64,000 bases of DNA, from contig JAJFBJ010000010.1 in assembly GCA_020697375.1 (NCBI GenBank), positions 1 to 64,000 of the forward strand, in the 5' to 3' direction. The notes under the pieces are model-generated. The model made no database searches. It saw only the letters and a list, made by a program, of their open reading frames with translations, and had not been told where the DNA came from. Position numbers and translations under genes: made by a program. Within the stretch, counting starts at the first letter, position 1. Every line of letters starts with the position of its first letter. Below, in pieces: positions 8,298-17,312 of this stretch. The stretch comes from Nitrospira sp. (GTDB lineage: Bacteria > Nitrospirota > Nitrospiria > Nitrospirales > Nitrospiraceae).

Positions 8298-9677
8298 TTA
8301 CTGTTTGACTTTGGCCTTCGCGATCGACCCAACGACGACCAGCGCATAATGCTGAGGGTCGAGATACTGTTTAGCCACGCGCAGAACATCCTCTTTGGTC
8401 ACTTTCTCGATGGCCTTGGGATATTGCGTGAAGTAGTCCAATCCGAGATTGTAGAACTCCACTTGCGCGAGGATGTTCGCCAGTTTCGCGCTGGTATCGA
8501 CGCGCAATGGGAAACTGCCGACGATGAACGATTTCGCTTCACTGAGTTCCTGATCCGTGACTGGCGCGTCGCGAATAGCCTTGACCTCGGTCAGCACCCC
8601 GGCGATGGCCTGATTGGTCACGTCGGTTCTAGTCTGCAGGTTGACGAGAAACGCTCCCGGCACCAGACGCGTATCGAATTGGCTCATGATGCCGTATGCG
8701 AGTCCTTGCTTGTCGCGAATTGAATCCATGAGGCGGGAGGAGAACCCACCGGCGCCTAAAATATAATTCATCACGGTGACCGCATAGTAATCCGGATTCG
8801 CCCGGTTGATGCCGGTATGCCCCAGGACGATCGTCGACTGCGTCAAATCTTTTTCGATGAGTTGAACCATTTTGCGCTCGAGCGGCGCGGGTTTCTTGAG
8901 GAGATAGGGAGGCGAGGTCCCCTTCTTCCACGTTCCGAAGTGATGCTGAACCAGCGCCGCCGCTTGCTCTTGAGTCAGGTCTCCGACAATGACGAGGATC
9001 GTTTGATTGGGCAAATACTCACGCGCATGAAACTGCTGGACATCGGCTACGGTAATTTTGTTCAACGTCTCTTCCGTGCCATGGGCCGGCCAGCTATAGG
9101 GATGGCCGTGAAAGATCAGTTGATTGAACGCTTTCATGGCCACGTTGCCGGGATCATCGTCGTCGCTGATGATTTCACCGAGAATTTGCGCGCGGATCCG
9201 CTCGAAATCCTGCTTGTGAAATGCCGGCTGTTGCAGCATGTCGGCCAGAAGCGCGAAGCCGAGGTCTGCATCCTTCTTAAGCACACGCGCGGAGGCCGTC
9301 GTGAAGTCCTCGGTCGTGCGGACTCCCAGCGAACCGCCGACAAAATCGATCTGTTCGGCGATTTGTCGGGATGTCCTAGTGGTGGTGCCTTCGTCCAGCA
9401 GACTGGCCGTAAGGTTCGCCAAACCGGCCTTCTCCGGCGGGTCCTGCGCCGACCCCACCTTCACCAGGGCATGGATTTCCACCGTAGGAAGGAAATGCTG
9501 TTCAAGGAACAGGACGGTCATGCCGTTCGCCGTCATCGATCGCGTAGGAACGATCTCGGCCGCCTGGGCAGAGGCCCTCGGCCCAACCAGCATCATGCCG
9601 AGCAATGTGAACAGGAGCAGGCCTGTGAGCGAACGATCGGTCCGCTGTACCGGGATGCTGTGTGGTCGTCGAATCAT
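8298..9677 (-). CDS. M16 family peptidase, non-catalytic subunit type
   Basis: 459 residues with a Sec signal peptide (about 1-40) and two M16 (pitrilysin/MPP-like) half-domains. The HxxEH zinc motif is missing: the equivalent region reads GLANLTASLLDEGT. The R/Y region of the second half is present (FSSRLMDSIRDKQGLAYG). In the MPP-like M16B group this pattern marks the subunit that supplies substrate contacts to an active partner. The partner is the gene immediately upstream (13 bp gap), so the two probably form one periplasmic or outer-membrane heterodimer. Confidence 0.88.
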   Translation of the reverse strand: MIRRPHSIPVQRTDRSLTGLLLFTLLGMMLVGPRASAQAAEIVPTRSMTANGMTVLFLEQHFLPTVEIHALVKVGSAQDPPEKAGLANLTASLLDEGTTTRTSRQIAEQIDFVGGSLGVRTTEDFTTASARVLKKDADLGFALLADMLQQPAFHKQDFERIRAQILGEIISDDDDPGNVAMKAFNQLIFHGHPYSWPAHGTEETLNKITVADVQQFHAREYLPNQTILVIVGDLTQEQAAALVQHHFGTWKKGTSPPYLLKKPAPLERKMVQLIEKDLTQSTIVLGHTGINRANPDYYAVTVMNYILGAGGFSSRLMDSIRDKQGLAYGIMSQFDTRLVPGAFLVNLQTRTDVTNQAIAGVLTEVKAIRDAPVTDQELSEAKSFIVGSFPLRVDTSAKLANILAQVEFYNLGLDYFTQYPKAIEKVTKEDVLRVAKQYLDPQHYALVVVGSIAKAKVKQ

Positions 9678-9690
9678 AAAGAGCTGCTCA

Positions 9691-11082
9691 TTAGTGGGCC
9701 TGAACGGGCGAAGCCGCCTGTGCCGACGGAGGTTGGGGAATCAAAATTCCCGTGGTGCGCACCTCGGCGGTCAAATATTGCGATGCCACACGCTGGATGT
9801 CCTGTGCGGTGACGGCACGGGTGCGCTCCACAAACTGCCCGACTTTGCGCCAGCCAGCCCCAACCGTCTCGGCTTCCCCCAACAGCATGGCTTGGCGGAA
9901 ATTTGAATCCTGCTCGAAAATATGGGCGGCTTCGATCTGATTTTTGGCGCGTTGCAATTCCTGTTCAGCGGGAGGTTCCGTCTGGAGGCGGTGAATCTCT
10001 TTGAGAACCGCCTCTTCGACGGCTTCGACTTTCTCGCCGGGTTTCACGACTGCATAAAAGTAAAACAGCCCAGGATCCGCCTGCATCAACCCATAGTCGG
10101 CTCCCACTGCCAGCGCGATTTTCTGGTCATACACGAGGCTTTGGTAGAGCCTGGCGCTCTTTCCCTTCGACAGAATCGATTCCAACACGTTCAAAGCATA
10201 GGAATCATCGCTGGAATAATTGGGAACCCGATATCCCATCATCACGAATGGCACTTGCGCTTCCCGTTTCAGAAGAAACCGGCGCTCGCCTCGCTGCTGC
10301 GCTTCTGCAACGGTGAGCGGTTTGGGTGAAGGACCTTTGGGTATGGGCTCAAAAAGTCTGGCAATCGTCGGAAGCAACGTGTCAGCCTTGATGTCGCCCA
10401 CGACGAGCAGGGTCGCGTTGTTCGGTGAATAATAGGTATCGTAGTGTCGCTGGAGATCGTCGAGATTCATCGCGTCTAGGTCGGAGAACCATCCGATGAT
10501 CGGCCAGTGGTAGGGGTGACTCATGAACGCCTGCGCGAATAAAGTCTCCACCAGCGCGCCCTGGGGGTCATCTTCATTGCGGAGCCGCCGCTCTTCCTTG
10601 ACGACTTCCCGTTCCGTTTTCAGTTCGTTGGCATCCAGGAGAAGACCTTGCATTCGATCGGCTTCCAGTTCGAGCGCCAGCGCGACGCGATCCGCGGCAA
10701 GATTTTCAAAATACGCGGTAAAGTCCTGGCTGGTGAAGGCATTGTCCATTCCACCGTTTTTACGAACGAGACGGGAAAAGGTGCCCTTGGGATACTTCGC
10801 GGTGCCTTTGAACATCATGTGTTCCAGCATGTGCGACAGCCCGGCCCTCCCCATAACTTCATTCCGGGAGCCCACCTTGTACCAGACTTGCACCGTGACC
10901 ACCGGGGCCTTCGGAACTTCGATCAGGATCACCTTCATGTCGTTCGACAGGGTGAATTCCTTCGGTTCGACGGCATGGACATTGGCGGCTGGACCGATGG
11001 GCAGAATCGAGATCAGAAATGAAAACAGGAGAATCGAGAAGCCGGTACGTAACGAATGGAGGGCTGTGCTCTGCTTATGCAT
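9691..11082 (-). CDS. M16 family zinc peptidase, catalytic subunit
   Basis: 463 residues with a hydrophobic signal segment (about 10-35). The zinc motif HMLEH (H84, E87, H88) and the downstream glutamate in KTEREVVKEE, which is the third zinc ligand in this family, are all present. The second half has the degenerate M16 domain. First gene of a two-gene M16 operon; the second subunit lacks the zinc motif. Probable role is degradation of peptides in the cell envelope; the substrate is unknown. Confidence 0.91.
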   Translation of the reverse strand: MHKQSTALHSLRTGFSILLFSFLISILPIGPAANVHAVEPKEFTLSNDMKVILIEVPKAPVVTVQVWYKVGSRNEVMGRAGLSHMLEHMMFKGTAKYPKGTFSRLVRKNGGMDNAFTSQDFTAYFENLAADRVALALELEADRMQGLLLDANELKTEREVVKEERRLRNEDDPQGALVETLFAQAFMSHPYHWPIIGWFSDLDAMNLDDLQRHYDTYYSPNNATLLVVGDIKADTLLPTIARLFEPIPKGPSPKPLTVAEAQQRGERRFLLKREAQVPFVMMGYRVPNYSSDDSYALNVLESILSKGKSARLYQSLVYDQKIALAVGADYGLMQADPGLFYFYAVVKPGEKVEAVEEAVLKEIHRLQTEPPAEQELQRAKNQIEAAHIFEQDSNFRQAMLLGEAETVGAGWRKVGQFVERTRAVTAQDIQRVASQYLTAEVRTTGILIPQPPSAQAASPVQAH

Positions 11083-11095
11083 GTACGAAGAGATG

Positions 11096-12184
11096 CTAAC
11101 AACGGGTTTGAATCTGTGTCAAGGCAACGGGGCCCCTGGCGCCGTCGAGCCGACCCAGTTGTCCGCAGGCGCCCAGGACATCGCGCCCACGGCTGCGCCG
11201 AAGATAGACGTTCACATGGCCACGGCGAAGGGTATCCTGAAAAACTTCGATGGCCGCGTCCGACGGACGTCGATATGGACTGCCTGGAAAGGGGTTAAAG
11301 GCGATGAGATTGACCTTGCATCGCAAGCCTCGAAGCAACCTGATGAGCCGGGCGGCGTCCTCCGGGCGATCGTTGACCTCCGCGAGCAGGACATATTCAA
11401 AGGTCAGACGATCGCGTTCCGCCAGGGGATAGGCCCGGCAGGCGGCGAGCAGGGCTTGCAACGAATGGAGTCTGTTAGCCGCGGGCATGATCTCCCGCCG
11501 GAGGTCATCGGTCGTGGCATTCAGCGAAATGGCGAGATTCACCTTGAGGGGAGCCACATCTTTGATTCGCGAGGCAAGCCCTGCCGTTGAGATGGTAATG
11601 CGGCGGACAGAGAATCCCAGACCCCAGTTCATATCGGTGAGGCAGGCCACGGCGCCGGCAACCGCGTCGAGATTGGCCAGCGGTTCACCCATGCCCATGA
11701 ACACCACATTGGTCAATCGATGGCCTTCCTCCAAATGGTCTTGCGCAAGGAGCACCTGATCGATGATTTCATGCGCACGCAGATTGCGCCGGAGCCCAAG
11801 TGTGCCGGTCAGGCAAAATCCGCAATCGAGTGTGCAGCCCACCTGCGTAGAGAGGCACAGGGTGAGCCGGTCTTCATCGGGAATGAGGACGCATTCGATC
11901 TGCAGGCCATCTGCCAGCGTCAGGACGAATTTCTTTGTTCCGTCTTGCGAGGAATAAACCCGGGCCTCCGAGGTTCGCCCGATAGTGCAGGAGGCAGCCA
12001 GGTACTCGCGTTCCTTCTGCGACAGATTGGTCATTTCCGGAAATGTACGGATGCGTCTCTGATAAAGCCAGCGCAGGATTTGTTGCGTGCGGTAGGCCGG
12101 CCACCTAAGATGGGCGACGAACTCGGCCATCCCGGCTTCGGTCAAGCTAAGTAAATTAGTTTGTCCGCAGGTCTGCTCATCCAT
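11096..12184 (-). CDS. rlmN: 23S rRNA (A2503-C2)-methyltransferase RlmN
   Basis: Radical SAM enzyme that methylates C2 of A2503 in 23S rRNA and A37 of some tRNAs. The cluster motif is CTLDCGFC (Cx3Cx2C). The glycine-rich MGMGEPLAN and the STAGLASRI segment bind SAM. The C-terminal GACGQL contains the cysteine that forms the covalent RNA intermediate. The length of 362 aa is normal. The N-terminal helical RNA-binding part (about 1-95) is intact. Confidence 0.94.
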   Translation of the reverse strand: MDEQTCGQTNLLSLTEAGMAEFVAHLRWPAYRTQQILRWLYQRRIRTFPEMTNLSQKEREYLAASCTIGRTSEARVYSSQDGTKKFVLTLADGLQIECVLIPDEDRLTLCLSTQVGCTLDCGFCLTGTLGLRRNLRAHEIIDQVLLAQDHLEEGHRLTNVVFMGMGEPLANLDAVAGAVACLTDMNWGLGFSVRRITISTAGLASRIKDVAPLKVNLAISLNATTDDLRREIMPAANRLHSLQALLAACRAYPLAERDRLTFEYVLLAEVNDRPEDAARLIRLLRGLRCKVNLIAFNPFPGSPYRRPSDAAIEVFQDTLRRGHVNVYLRRSRGRDVLGACGQLGRLDGARGPVALTQIQTRC

Positions 12185-12257
12185 GACCGAAGCCTAGCAC
12201 AGGGAAAAAACTTATGACAAGCAAGGCAAACGCGGGCGCGTTTCCGTCGCATTGCGC

Positions 12258-12263
12258 TATAAT
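12258..12263 (+). promoter_or_regulatory. -10-like TATAAT upstream of the TPR-SLT gene
   Basis: A perfect TATAAT lies 31 bases before the chosen GTG start at 12294. No good -35 is visible 16-18 bases upstream, so this is only a partial promoter signal. Confidence 0.3.
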
Positions 12264-12293
12264 GACCCTATTCATCCTCTTCTCAGGACCATT

Positions 12294-14525
12294 GTGACTG
12301 CACCTTATCGGCGGACCTTGTCGGCTTTTCTCGCGGCCTGCTTTCTACAGTCCTGTCTGGTTTCAATGGCCATAGCCGAACCGCCCCGCCCCATGCCTGC
12401 CGTGCCTTGTCTCTCCGCGGAAGACTGTTTTCGTTCGGCAGTCGCCATCAACGAGCGCTCAGCAGCTCCTGTTCAGCAAGACCAGGCGATGACGGTGAAG
12501 ATCGATCAACTGCGGCGCGTCATGGATCTGTATCCATCGACGCTGTGGGCCAAGCGAGCCCGGGTGTTGGCCGGGGTGCTTCTCATCGATCGTGAACCTG
12601 CCGAAGCCGTGAAACTCCTTCGCGCGGCCCAATCGGATATGCCGGTTCTCGAGGATTATCTTCGGCTCTGGATCGCGGAATCGCTTCTCAAGCTGAATGA
12701 ACCCATCCAGGCCGCCGAATTGCTGGAAACGATCCCGGCGACCGTGCCGGATTCAAATATCATCGCCAAGGCCGCCTATCGCACCGGAGAAGCCTGGTAT
12801 GCCGCGAATGTTTGTTTTCGCGCGGTCGAATGGGCGGAGCGGGCGCTAGGCGTCGCAGAGAAAGATTCGGCCGCTCCGCAGGCATTGTGGCAACAGGCTG
12901 ACTGTCATATTCGGGAGAACCGGTTTCCGGAAGCGCGCGCCGCCTTGAAGCAGCTCTGGCTCCGTTACCCGCACTCCCCTGAAGCTCGGGATTCCAAGGC
13001 TCGATTGGATGCTGCCGTAGGAGGAGAGTCCTGGTCGCCTACGGCCGAGGATCATTATCTTCGCGCACAGGCCTTCCTGAGTCTTGCCATGCAGGCAGAA
13101 GCGGTCGAAGAGTTGCGCCGTTTTCTGGCCCTGGCGCCCGGGCATCCTCGACGGTTTGACGCGCGCCTCAAGCTGGGAGTCGCCCATGTACGCCTCAAGC
13201 AATATGATCAGGCCCGGGAAGCCTTTCGCGGGCTGGTTGCCGACCATGTGCAGGAATCTTCCGAGGCGACGGTATGGTTGGCCCGTGTATATCTGCGGCA
13301 AAATCAGGGCGATAAGCTCCTTGATCTGGCGCGATCGGCTGCCCAGGGGTCACTGGGTGGTGATCAGCGGGCCATGGTGCATCTTTTTGCCGGAGTGTGG
13401 CTGGAAGATCAGGGACGATTCGATGCGGCGATCGACATGTTCCGTCAGGTCGCCAAACTGGGCAATTCCGCGAGCCAGCGGGCGGAAGGTCTTTGGCGTG
13501 TCGGCTGGGGTCAATACCGGACCGCCCGATACCGGGAGGCGGCCGAAACGTTTCGAGCCATTGTCGAGTTGCACGTCAATGGATTCGAGCCCCAAGCGAT
13601 ATATTGGGCGGCTCGAGCCGACGAACGCGAAAAAAATGCCGGTGCCGCTGAACAATATGCGCGGGTCTGCCGGCGGCACATGTACAGTTATTATTGCCAA
13701 TTGGCTTCGAGGCGAGCTTCGGTACAGCAATCCGTTCCGTCTGTCACGGCCGTAGCGAGCGCGGTGACTGAAGAGAGCGAGCGGTTGCCGGAGAACCGGC
13801 GCCCTGAAATCGAACGTCACCGGGTCTATCAACGGGGCCTCGAACTGAAGACCCTGGGATTTTCTCAGGATGCGGCTCGTGAACTTGCGTTCTTGACGGA
13901 ACGATATAGCCGGGATCAGGACGTGCTGCTCGCGTTTTCAGCATTGCTCAGTGAAGTCGGCGCATACTATCCGGCGCTGCGTGTCGCAAAGGTACACTTT
14001 CGAGACAACCTTGAAAGGGGCGACATACCGACGGCGCCGGCTCTATGGACCGTCGCCTATCCTACCGGGCTGCTCCCTACGATTGTCGCTCAAGGTGTCA
14101 AAGCGGTCGATCCCTACCTGGCGGCAGCCATCATTCGAGAGGAAAGCCAGTATGATGAGAAGGCGATTTCGGTGGTGGGGGCGGTCGGGCTGATGCAACT
14201 CATGCCGGCCACGGCGAATGCGGTGGCCCAGCGGTATGGGTTCCCTACCGTCGGGCGTGAAGAACTGTTTGATCAGGACACCAACATTCGGCTGGGCGTA
14301 CGTTATCTCGGTCAATTGCTGGATCAATACGGTGGAAATGTGGCCTATGCAGTCGCCGCGTACAATGCCGGACCGATGGCCGTCAACAATTGGATTGCGA
14401 TGCACAGCGGACGGGATCAGGATGAATTCGTCGAACTCATTCCTTACCAGGAAACCAGGTTGTACGTGAAGCGGGTCTTGCGGAGTTATGGAGAATATCG
14501 GCGTCTCCACAGCGGCACGTCGTAG
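12294..14525 (+). CDS. Soluble lytic murein transglycosylase with TPR-like repeats
   Basis: About 743 residues: a signal peptide, a long helical solenoid of TPR-like repeats (about 40-560), and a C-terminal SLT domain with catalytic glutamate in IIREESQYDEKA, then VGLMQLMPATA and AAYNAGP. This is the Slt70 architecture; it cleaves peptidoglycan in the periplasm. I choose GTG 12294, preceded by AGGA with six bases spacing, over an in-frame TTG at 12252 whose extra residues would cover the TATAAT. It lies upstream of zapB-zapA. Confidence 0.88.
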   Translation: MTAPYRRTLSAFLAACFLQSCLVSMAIAEPPRPMPAVPCLSAEDCFRSAVAINERSAAPVQQDQAMTVKIDQLRRVMDLYPSTLWAKRARVLAGVLLIDREPAEAVKLLRAAQSDMPVLEDYLRLWIAESLLKLNEPIQAAELLETIPATVPDSNIIAKAAYRTGEAWYAANVCFRAVEWAERALGVAEKDSAAPQALWQQADCHIRENRFPEARAALKQLWLRYPHSPEARDSKARLDAAVGGESWSPTAEDHYLRAQAFLSLAMQAEAVEELRRFLALAPGHPRRFDARLKLGVAHVRLKQYDQAREAFRGLVADHVQESSEATVWLARVYLRQNQGDKLLDLARSAAQGSLGGDQRAMVHLFAGVWLEDQGRFDAAIDMFRQVAKLGNSASQRAEGLWRVGWGQYRTARYREAAETFRAIVELHVNGFEPQAIYWAARADEREKNAGAAEQYARVCRRHMYSYYCQLASRRASVQQSVPSVTAVASAVTEESERLPENRRPEIERHRVYQRGLELKTLGFSQDAARELAFLTERYSRDQDVLLAFSALLSEVGAYYPALRVAKVHFRDNLERGDIPTAPALWTVAYPTGLLPTIVAQGVKAVDPYLAAAIIREESQYDEKAISVVGAVGLMQLMPATANAVAQRYGFPTVGREELFDQDTNIRLGVRYLGQLLDQYGGNVAYAVAAYNAGPMAVNNWIAMHSGRDQDEFVELIPYQETRLYVKRVLRSYGEYRRLHSGTS

Positions 14526-14623
14526 CGGCTGCCGTTTCCTTGACAAGCAGGGACGAACTTTCTATATTTCGCTCCCGTCACCCTATATGTATGACCATCA
14601 AACTGCCATCATGAGGAACTACC

Positions 14624-14878
14624 ATGACCTTAGATCGTCTCGATGCACTTGAAATTCGGATTCGCGACTTAGTGAAGCTCGTCCAGGACCTCAAGCGCAA
14701 GAACGTGTCCTTGGAGGATGATCTTCGTCTGGCTCGCGAACGGGTGGCCATTCGCGACGACGAGAACCAACGGTGGGAACAGGAGCGGATGGATATCCGC
14801 TCTCGCATCGAAAAGGTGCTCGGCGAAATCGATCTATTGGAATGCCTGGATGAATCCAAGGAGGTGGCGCTTGACTAA
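14624..14878 (+). CDS. zapB: Short coiled-coil protein, ZapB-like
   Basis: 84 residues, almost entirely predicted coiled coil with heptad leucines (LDALEIRIRDLVKLVQDLKRKN). It is similar in size and character to the division-ring scaffold ZapB. It overlaps the next gene, zapA, by 8 bases, which fits a role at the FtsZ ring. The gene-symbol assignment rests on coiled-coil character and context only. Confidence 0.7.
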   Translation: MTLDRLDALEIRIRDLVKLVQDLKRKNVSLEDDLRLARERVAIRDDENQRWEQERMDIRSRIEKVLGEIDLLECLDESKEVALD

Positions 14879-15167
14879 GACCATTGATGTCGAAATATAC
14901 GGCCAGCGGTATAGCGTCAACGGCGAGGCCGATGAGTCTTATGTGAAGAAACTCGCCGACATCGTGGATAGGCAGATGAAGCATGTCGCGGTCGGAATGC
15001 GGTCCGCCACCCCGGCCAAATTAGCAGTTCTGGCAGCCATTAATATTGCCCATGAATTGATGGAATCGGAGCGGAAGTATCGGCAGGGAGAGGCCGATAC
15101 GGACCGCCGGATGGCCTCCTTGATGGAGTCGATCGATCAGCAGATCCCTACCACGTTGTCTCGGTGA
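14871..15167 (+). CDS. zapA: Cell division protein ZapA
   Basis: 98 residues. ZapA binds FtsZ and bundles protofilaments. The N-terminal I-D-V-E-I-Y-G-Q-R-Y-S-V strand and the E-S-Y-V-K-K-L-A-D-I-V-D motif are typical, and the C-terminal half is a coiled coil. The start is TTG at 14871 with an AAGGAGG about six bases upstream, inside the end of zapB. Longer upstream frames are only the shadow of zapB. Confidence 0.85.
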   Translation: MTKTIDVEIYGQRYSVNGEADESYVKKLADIVDRQMKHVAVGMRSATPAKLAVLAAINIAHELMESERKYRQGEADTDRRMASLMESIDQQIPTTLSR

Positions 15168-15180
15168 GTTTCACCTTGCT

Positions 15181-15268
15181 TTCGAACCTTTCCTTTGTTA
15201 TCGTTCCCTTGTCGTAATGGTTTGATCCAGAGGGTCAACGAGAGTAGGAGAGGAAAGGCAGTTTCGAG
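15181..15268 (+). ncRNA. Candidate structured RNA downstream of zapA
   Basis: TTCGAACCTTTCCT (15181-15194) pairs with AGGAAAGG (15251-15258) and TTCGA (15263-15267), with a 4-base bulge, closing a long stem. Inside it TTGATCC (15222-15228) pairs with GGGTCAA (15232-15238) around a 3-base loop. This much nested pairing in a non-coding gap suggests an RNA or a leader of rny. Family unknown; strand assumed from the neighbours. Confidence 0.3.
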
Positions 15269-15351
15269 CGGGGACGAAAATCTGAGAAGGCTTCGACGCT
15301 AAGACATTATGGGATCGCTGGATTTTATGCTGTTCGGTATGATCGTGGTTG

Positions 15352-15375
15352 CATGGGCCGGTCGGATGGCCCATG
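15352..15375. repeat. Perfect 8-bp inverted repeat
   Basis: CATGGGCC (15352-15359) and GGCCCATG (15368-15375) enclose an 8-base loop in the zapA-rny gap. There is no T run after it, so it is not a standard terminator; it could be part of the same RNA or a protein site. Confidence 0.55.
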
Positions 15376-15730
15376 TGTGTGCCGTTATGCGACAGGCGAT
15401 TGAAAAAAGTGTTTTGAGAGTGAGAGAGTGGGCATATGCACGTAGGCCGAAACGTATTTTGTGCGTGGTACGTGTAACAACTCCCTCCAATCAGGATAGA
15501 CTTCATCGCTTGCGAAGTAGAATTCATAGAAGATTTGATTCAGGTCGAGGCCAGCCACCCCTTTACTTGAATTAGCAGCGGCGACTCTACGATCTCTTCT
15601 GGTTCAGGAAGTCAAACTCAATTCCCTGCTCATCCGCCTAGTCCTGCCACAAGCCTCCTGCTACTCCGGTAATCACTCGTTGTGAATCAGTTGAGCGGCG
15701 ACAGCGCGCTGTCCCGCCGCTTTAAGGGAG

Positions 15731-17308
15731 GTGGTTCCCATTTCTCTCAGCGTCGTTGCATACATCATCATAGGGTTGTTGGGAGCGGTGCTCGGCGCCG
15801 GCTTTTATGAACTACTGCGTCGCCGGTCCGCCTTGGCGCACCGGGCCGTCGCTGAGGATCAATCGAAACAGATCCTGCAATCGGCTCAGCGAGAAGCCGA
15901 AAATCTGGTTAAAGAGGCCAGGTTGGAAGCCAAGGATCTGGTCTTTCAGTCCAGAATTGAGTTGGAGAAGGAGCAAAAAGCGAAGCTTGCTGAAATTTCC
16001 AATCTGGAACGCCGAACTTCACAACGTGAAGAGAATCTCGATAAGAAGGTCAATGTCCTTGAAAAACGCGACAGTGAAGTCCTGAGGCGCGAACAAGAAC
16101 TTTTCAAACGCGAGGAAGGGTTGGCGCAGAAGGAAGCGACTTGTCTCCACGCTCTTCTCCAGCATCGGGAGGCGCTCGAGAGGGTTGCAAGCTTGACTGC
16201 CGATGAAGCCAAGCGGCAATTGATTCAAGAAATGGAAAGCCAGGCGCGGTTGGAAGCGGCCGGTCTTGCGAAGCGCCTGCTCGAAGAAACCAAGGAAACC
16301 GCCGAACGGGAAGCGCGGGAAATCATCGCCTGTTCCATTCAGCGGGTGACCCGTGATTATGTGAACGAAGCGACGATTTCCGTGGTGCCGATTCCGAATG
16401 ACGCGATGAAGGGCCGGATCATCGGTCGAGAAGGGCGAAATATCCGGGCGATTGAAGCCGCGACCGGGATCGATCTCATTATCGATGAGACGCCGGAGGC
16501 GGTCATTATTTCAGGTTTCGATCCACTTCGTCGTGAAATCGCAAAAGTGTCGCTTGAGCGGCTCATGCACGACGGCAGAATCCATCCCACCCGGATCGAA
16601 GAGATCGTCGAAAAGGTGAAGATAGATGTTGAGAAATTGATGATCGAAGAAGCTGAGAAAGTGATCTTCGAAGTCGGCTTGTCCGATTTTCATCCCGAGC
16701 TGGTCAAGGTGCTCGGCCGGCTCAAGTATCGAACCAGTTACGGACAAAATAATCTGTATCATGCTCGGGAAGCGGCCTATATTTGCGGAATCATGGCTTC
16801 CGAGCTCAAACTCGACGTCAAGCTTGCGAAACGGGGTGCACTTTTACACGATATCGGAAAGGCCGTGAGCCACGAAGAAGAGGGGCCGCATGCCATGCTG
16901 GGTGCGGAGATCGCCAAGAAATACGGCGAACATCCCAAAGTGGTCAATGCCATCGCGGCGCATCACGAACAAGTCGATCCGGTGTGCCCGGAGTCCATTC
17001 TTGTGGCATCTGCGGAAGCATTGTCCGCCGCGCGTCCCGGTGCCCGACGTGAAGCCTTGGAATCCTATGTGAAGCGGTTGGAGAAGCTGGAGTCGCTCGC
17101 AACGGTGCACAAGGGCGTTCAGAAGGCCTATGCGATCCAGGCGGGGCGTGAAATTCGTGTGATTGTAAAGCAGGAAGATTTGACGGATCCGGAATGTTTC
17201 CAGCTGTCCCGCGAGTTGGCAAAGAAGATCGAACAGGAGCTCACCTATCCCGGCCAAATCAAAGTGACGGTCATCCGGGAAAGCCGGTTTATAGATTTTG
17301 CCAAATGA
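15731..17308 (+). CDS. rny: Ribonuclease Y
   Basis: Membrane-anchored endoribonuclease that starts mRNA decay. Order of parts: one N-terminal transmembrane helix, a long coiled coil (about 30-200), a KH domain (GRIIGREGRNIRAIE), an HD domain with HAREAAYICG and LLHDIGKA, and a C-terminal domain. Full length at about 525 aa. The only upstream GTG (15731) lies inside the Shine-Dalgarno GGAGGTGG itself. ATT at 15740 sits at the normal spacing, so a rare AUU start is possible. Start of the ymdB-xseA-xseB-tlyA series. Confidence 0.94.
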   Translation: MVPISLSVVAYIIIGLLGAVLGAGFYELLRRRSALAHRAVAEDQSKQILQSAQREAENLVKEARLEAKDLVFQSRIELEKEQKAKLAEISNLERRTSQREENLDKKVNVLEKRDSEVLRREQELFKREEGLAQKEATCLHALLQHREALERVASLTADEAKRQLIQEMESQARLEAAGLAKRLLEETKETAEREAREIIACSIQRVTRDYVNEATISVVPIPNDAMKGRIIGREGRNIRAIEAATGIDLIIDETPEAVIISGFDPLRREIAKVSLERLMHDGRIHPTRIEEIVEKVKIDVEKLMIEEAEKVIFEVGLSDFHPELVKVLGRLKYRTSYGQNNLYHAREAAYICGIMASELKLDVKLAKRGALLHDIGKAVSHEEEGPHAMLGAEIAKKYGEHPKVVNAIAAHHEQVDPVCPESILVASAEALSAARPGARREALESYVKRLEKLESLATVHKGVQKAYAIQAGREIRVIVKQEDLTDPECFQLSRELAKKIEQELTYPGQIKVTVIRESRFIDFAK

Positions 17309-17312
17309 GTGA

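Larger units (their letters stand above)
15168..15730. other. 563 bp without a convincing gene, between zapA and rny
   Basis: No open frame here looks like a protein. The stretch holds the structured segment at 15181-15268 and the hairpin at 15352-15375, both listed separately. A 6S RNA follows zapA in many bacteria, so this is where I would look for one, but I cannot fold the whole region into the 6S shape by eye. Confidence 0.5.

Noticed and set aside
15241..15280. RNase P RNA-like GAGGAAAG stretch
   Set aside because: The core RNase P sequence GAGGAAAGTCCGGGC does not follow, and the matching distal conserved region was not found.
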